Assembly (NCBI GenBank): GCA_016721945.1
Contig: JADKHC010000005.1
Location: forward strand, 131,732-195,731
Reading direction: 5' to 3'
Length of the DNA stretch: 64,000 nt
From: Verrucomicrobiota bacterium
Lineage (GTDB): Bacteria; Verrucomicrobiota; Verrucomicrobiia; Opitutales; Opitutaceae
Each line of letters opens with the position of its first letter. Position 1 is the first letter of the stretch. Shown one piece after another: positions 63,441 through 64,000 of the stretch. The position numbers and the translations under genes are program-made. Under the pieces are notes generated by a model, which saw nothing but the letters and a program-made list of their open reading frames with translations, was not told where the DNA came from and did no database searches.

Positions 63441-64000
63441 ATGTCCAAAGCCGCCCCCGCAAAAACCGCCTCCGCCGTCGTCCCCGCCACACACGCCCGC
63501 GAGAAAAACATCGATCTCGCCCTCTCCTCTATCACGAAACAGTTCGGCGAAGGCTCGATCATGCGCCTCGGCAGCAACGCCAAGATGAAGGTCGAAACGC
63601 TCTCGACCGGCTCGCTCGCAGTTGACCTCGCCCTCGGCGTCGGCGGTCTGCCCAAAGGCCGTATTATCGAAATCTACGGACCTGAATCCTCCGGTAAAAC
63701 CACTTTCTGTTTGAGCGTCATTGCCGAAGCGCAACGCAAAGGCGGCCTCGCCGCGTTCATCGACGTCGAGCACGCGCTCGACCCGAAATACGCCCGCGTC
63801 GTCGGCGTGAACCTCGACGATCTCCTCGTTTCCCAGCCCGATTCCGGTGAAGACGCGCTCAACATCATGGAGACGCTCATTCGCTCGAACTCCATCGACG
63901 TCATCGTCCTCGACTCCGTCGCCGCCCTCATCACCAAAGCCGAACTCGACGGCCAGATGGGCGACATGACCATGGGCAGTCAGGCCCGCCTGATGTCGCA
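63441..64000 (+). CDS. recA: Recombinase RecA (N-terminal part, cut by the window edge)
   Basis: 187 residues from ATG 63441 to the window end. The Walker A site GPESSGKTT is near residue 78, Walker B-like VIVLDSVAAL near 155, with the L1 loop region (GQMGDMTMGSQARLMS) at the edge. The preceding ITKQFGEGSIMRLGS is the usual RecA N-terminal segment. It forms filaments on single-stranded DNA and drives strand exchange and the SOS response. The N-terminal extension SKAAPAKTASAVVPATHAR is longer than in E. coli. No upstream Shine-Dalgarno is seen. Confidence 0.97.
   Translation, partial: MSKAAPAKTASAVVPATHAREKNIDLALSSITKQFGEGSIMRLGSNAKMKVETLSTGSLAVDLALGVGGLPKGRIIEIYGPESSGKTTFCLSVIAEAQRKGGLAAFIDVEHALDPKYARVVGVNLDDLLVSQPDSGEDALNIMETLIRSNSIDVIVLDSVAALITKAELDGQMGDMTMGSQARLMS

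Overview
The window looks like chromosomal DNA of a GC-rich Gram-negative bacterium of the Verrucomicrobiota, most likely an Opitutaceae relative. This is inferred from gene content and was not tested by a search. The signs are a three-subunit sdhCAB operon with one large cytochrome b subunit, two TonB-dependent receptors with N-terminal carboxypeptidase-like domains, short C-terminal sorting signals of the PEP/VPDSG-CTERM kind, a pectin-catabolism cluster (kduI, kduD, DUF4861, a beta-helix protein), and few clear Shine-Dalgarno sites.

Layout. 1-432: end of a PLP enzyme and a DUF167 protein. 601-706: palindromic repeat. 907-5947: PAP2 phosphatase, then a minus-strand envelope cluster (COG3014-like lipoprotein, secreted protein, YcfL, LpoB, glycine-zipper protein). 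6052-10337: RND pump and adaptor. 10647-14489: long coiled-coil LysM protein and a LEA-like lipoprotein. 14582-18868: sdhCAB, with an ORF6N-domain gene between sdhA and sdhB. 19465-28652: CTERM protein, TPR proteins, PaaK-like ligase, Nudix hydrolase, LysM protein, tRNA-Pro(TGG), TonB receptor. 29265-38458: minus-strand defence island with a pRiA4 ORF-3 protein, an AbiE-type toxin-antitoxin locus, a type III-like restriction-modification pair (Mod with an in-frame TAG, Res with a frameshift) and a second ORF6N gene. 38681-48275: gltBD, glutaredoxin, epimerase, DUF486 protein and gpsA, most of them cut by single-base indels. 48392-56400: second TonB receptor, VPDSG-CTERM protein, aldo/keto reductase, hybrid histidine kinase. 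57043-63128: pectin-related genes. 63441-64000: start of recA.

The most unusual features are palindromes tied to individual genes. Each of the two ORF6N genes has a palindrome at its start and related palindrome(s) inside its own coding sequence; the core is shared within a gene but differs between the two genes. In the AbiE locus, a long hairpin closes both the antitoxin gene and a tandem copy of its C-terminal part, and the whole locus lies between two diverged ~165-bp direct repeats made of the mod 3' end plus the pRiA4 ORF-3 5' end. Several families of fold-back repeats fill the intergenic spaces; three copies of one carry nested hairpins with complementary loops.

The density of indels in otherwise perfectly conserved housekeeping genes between about 37.2 and 47.5 kb looks more like sequence error than real gene decay. 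This should be settled before any gene there is called a pseudogene.
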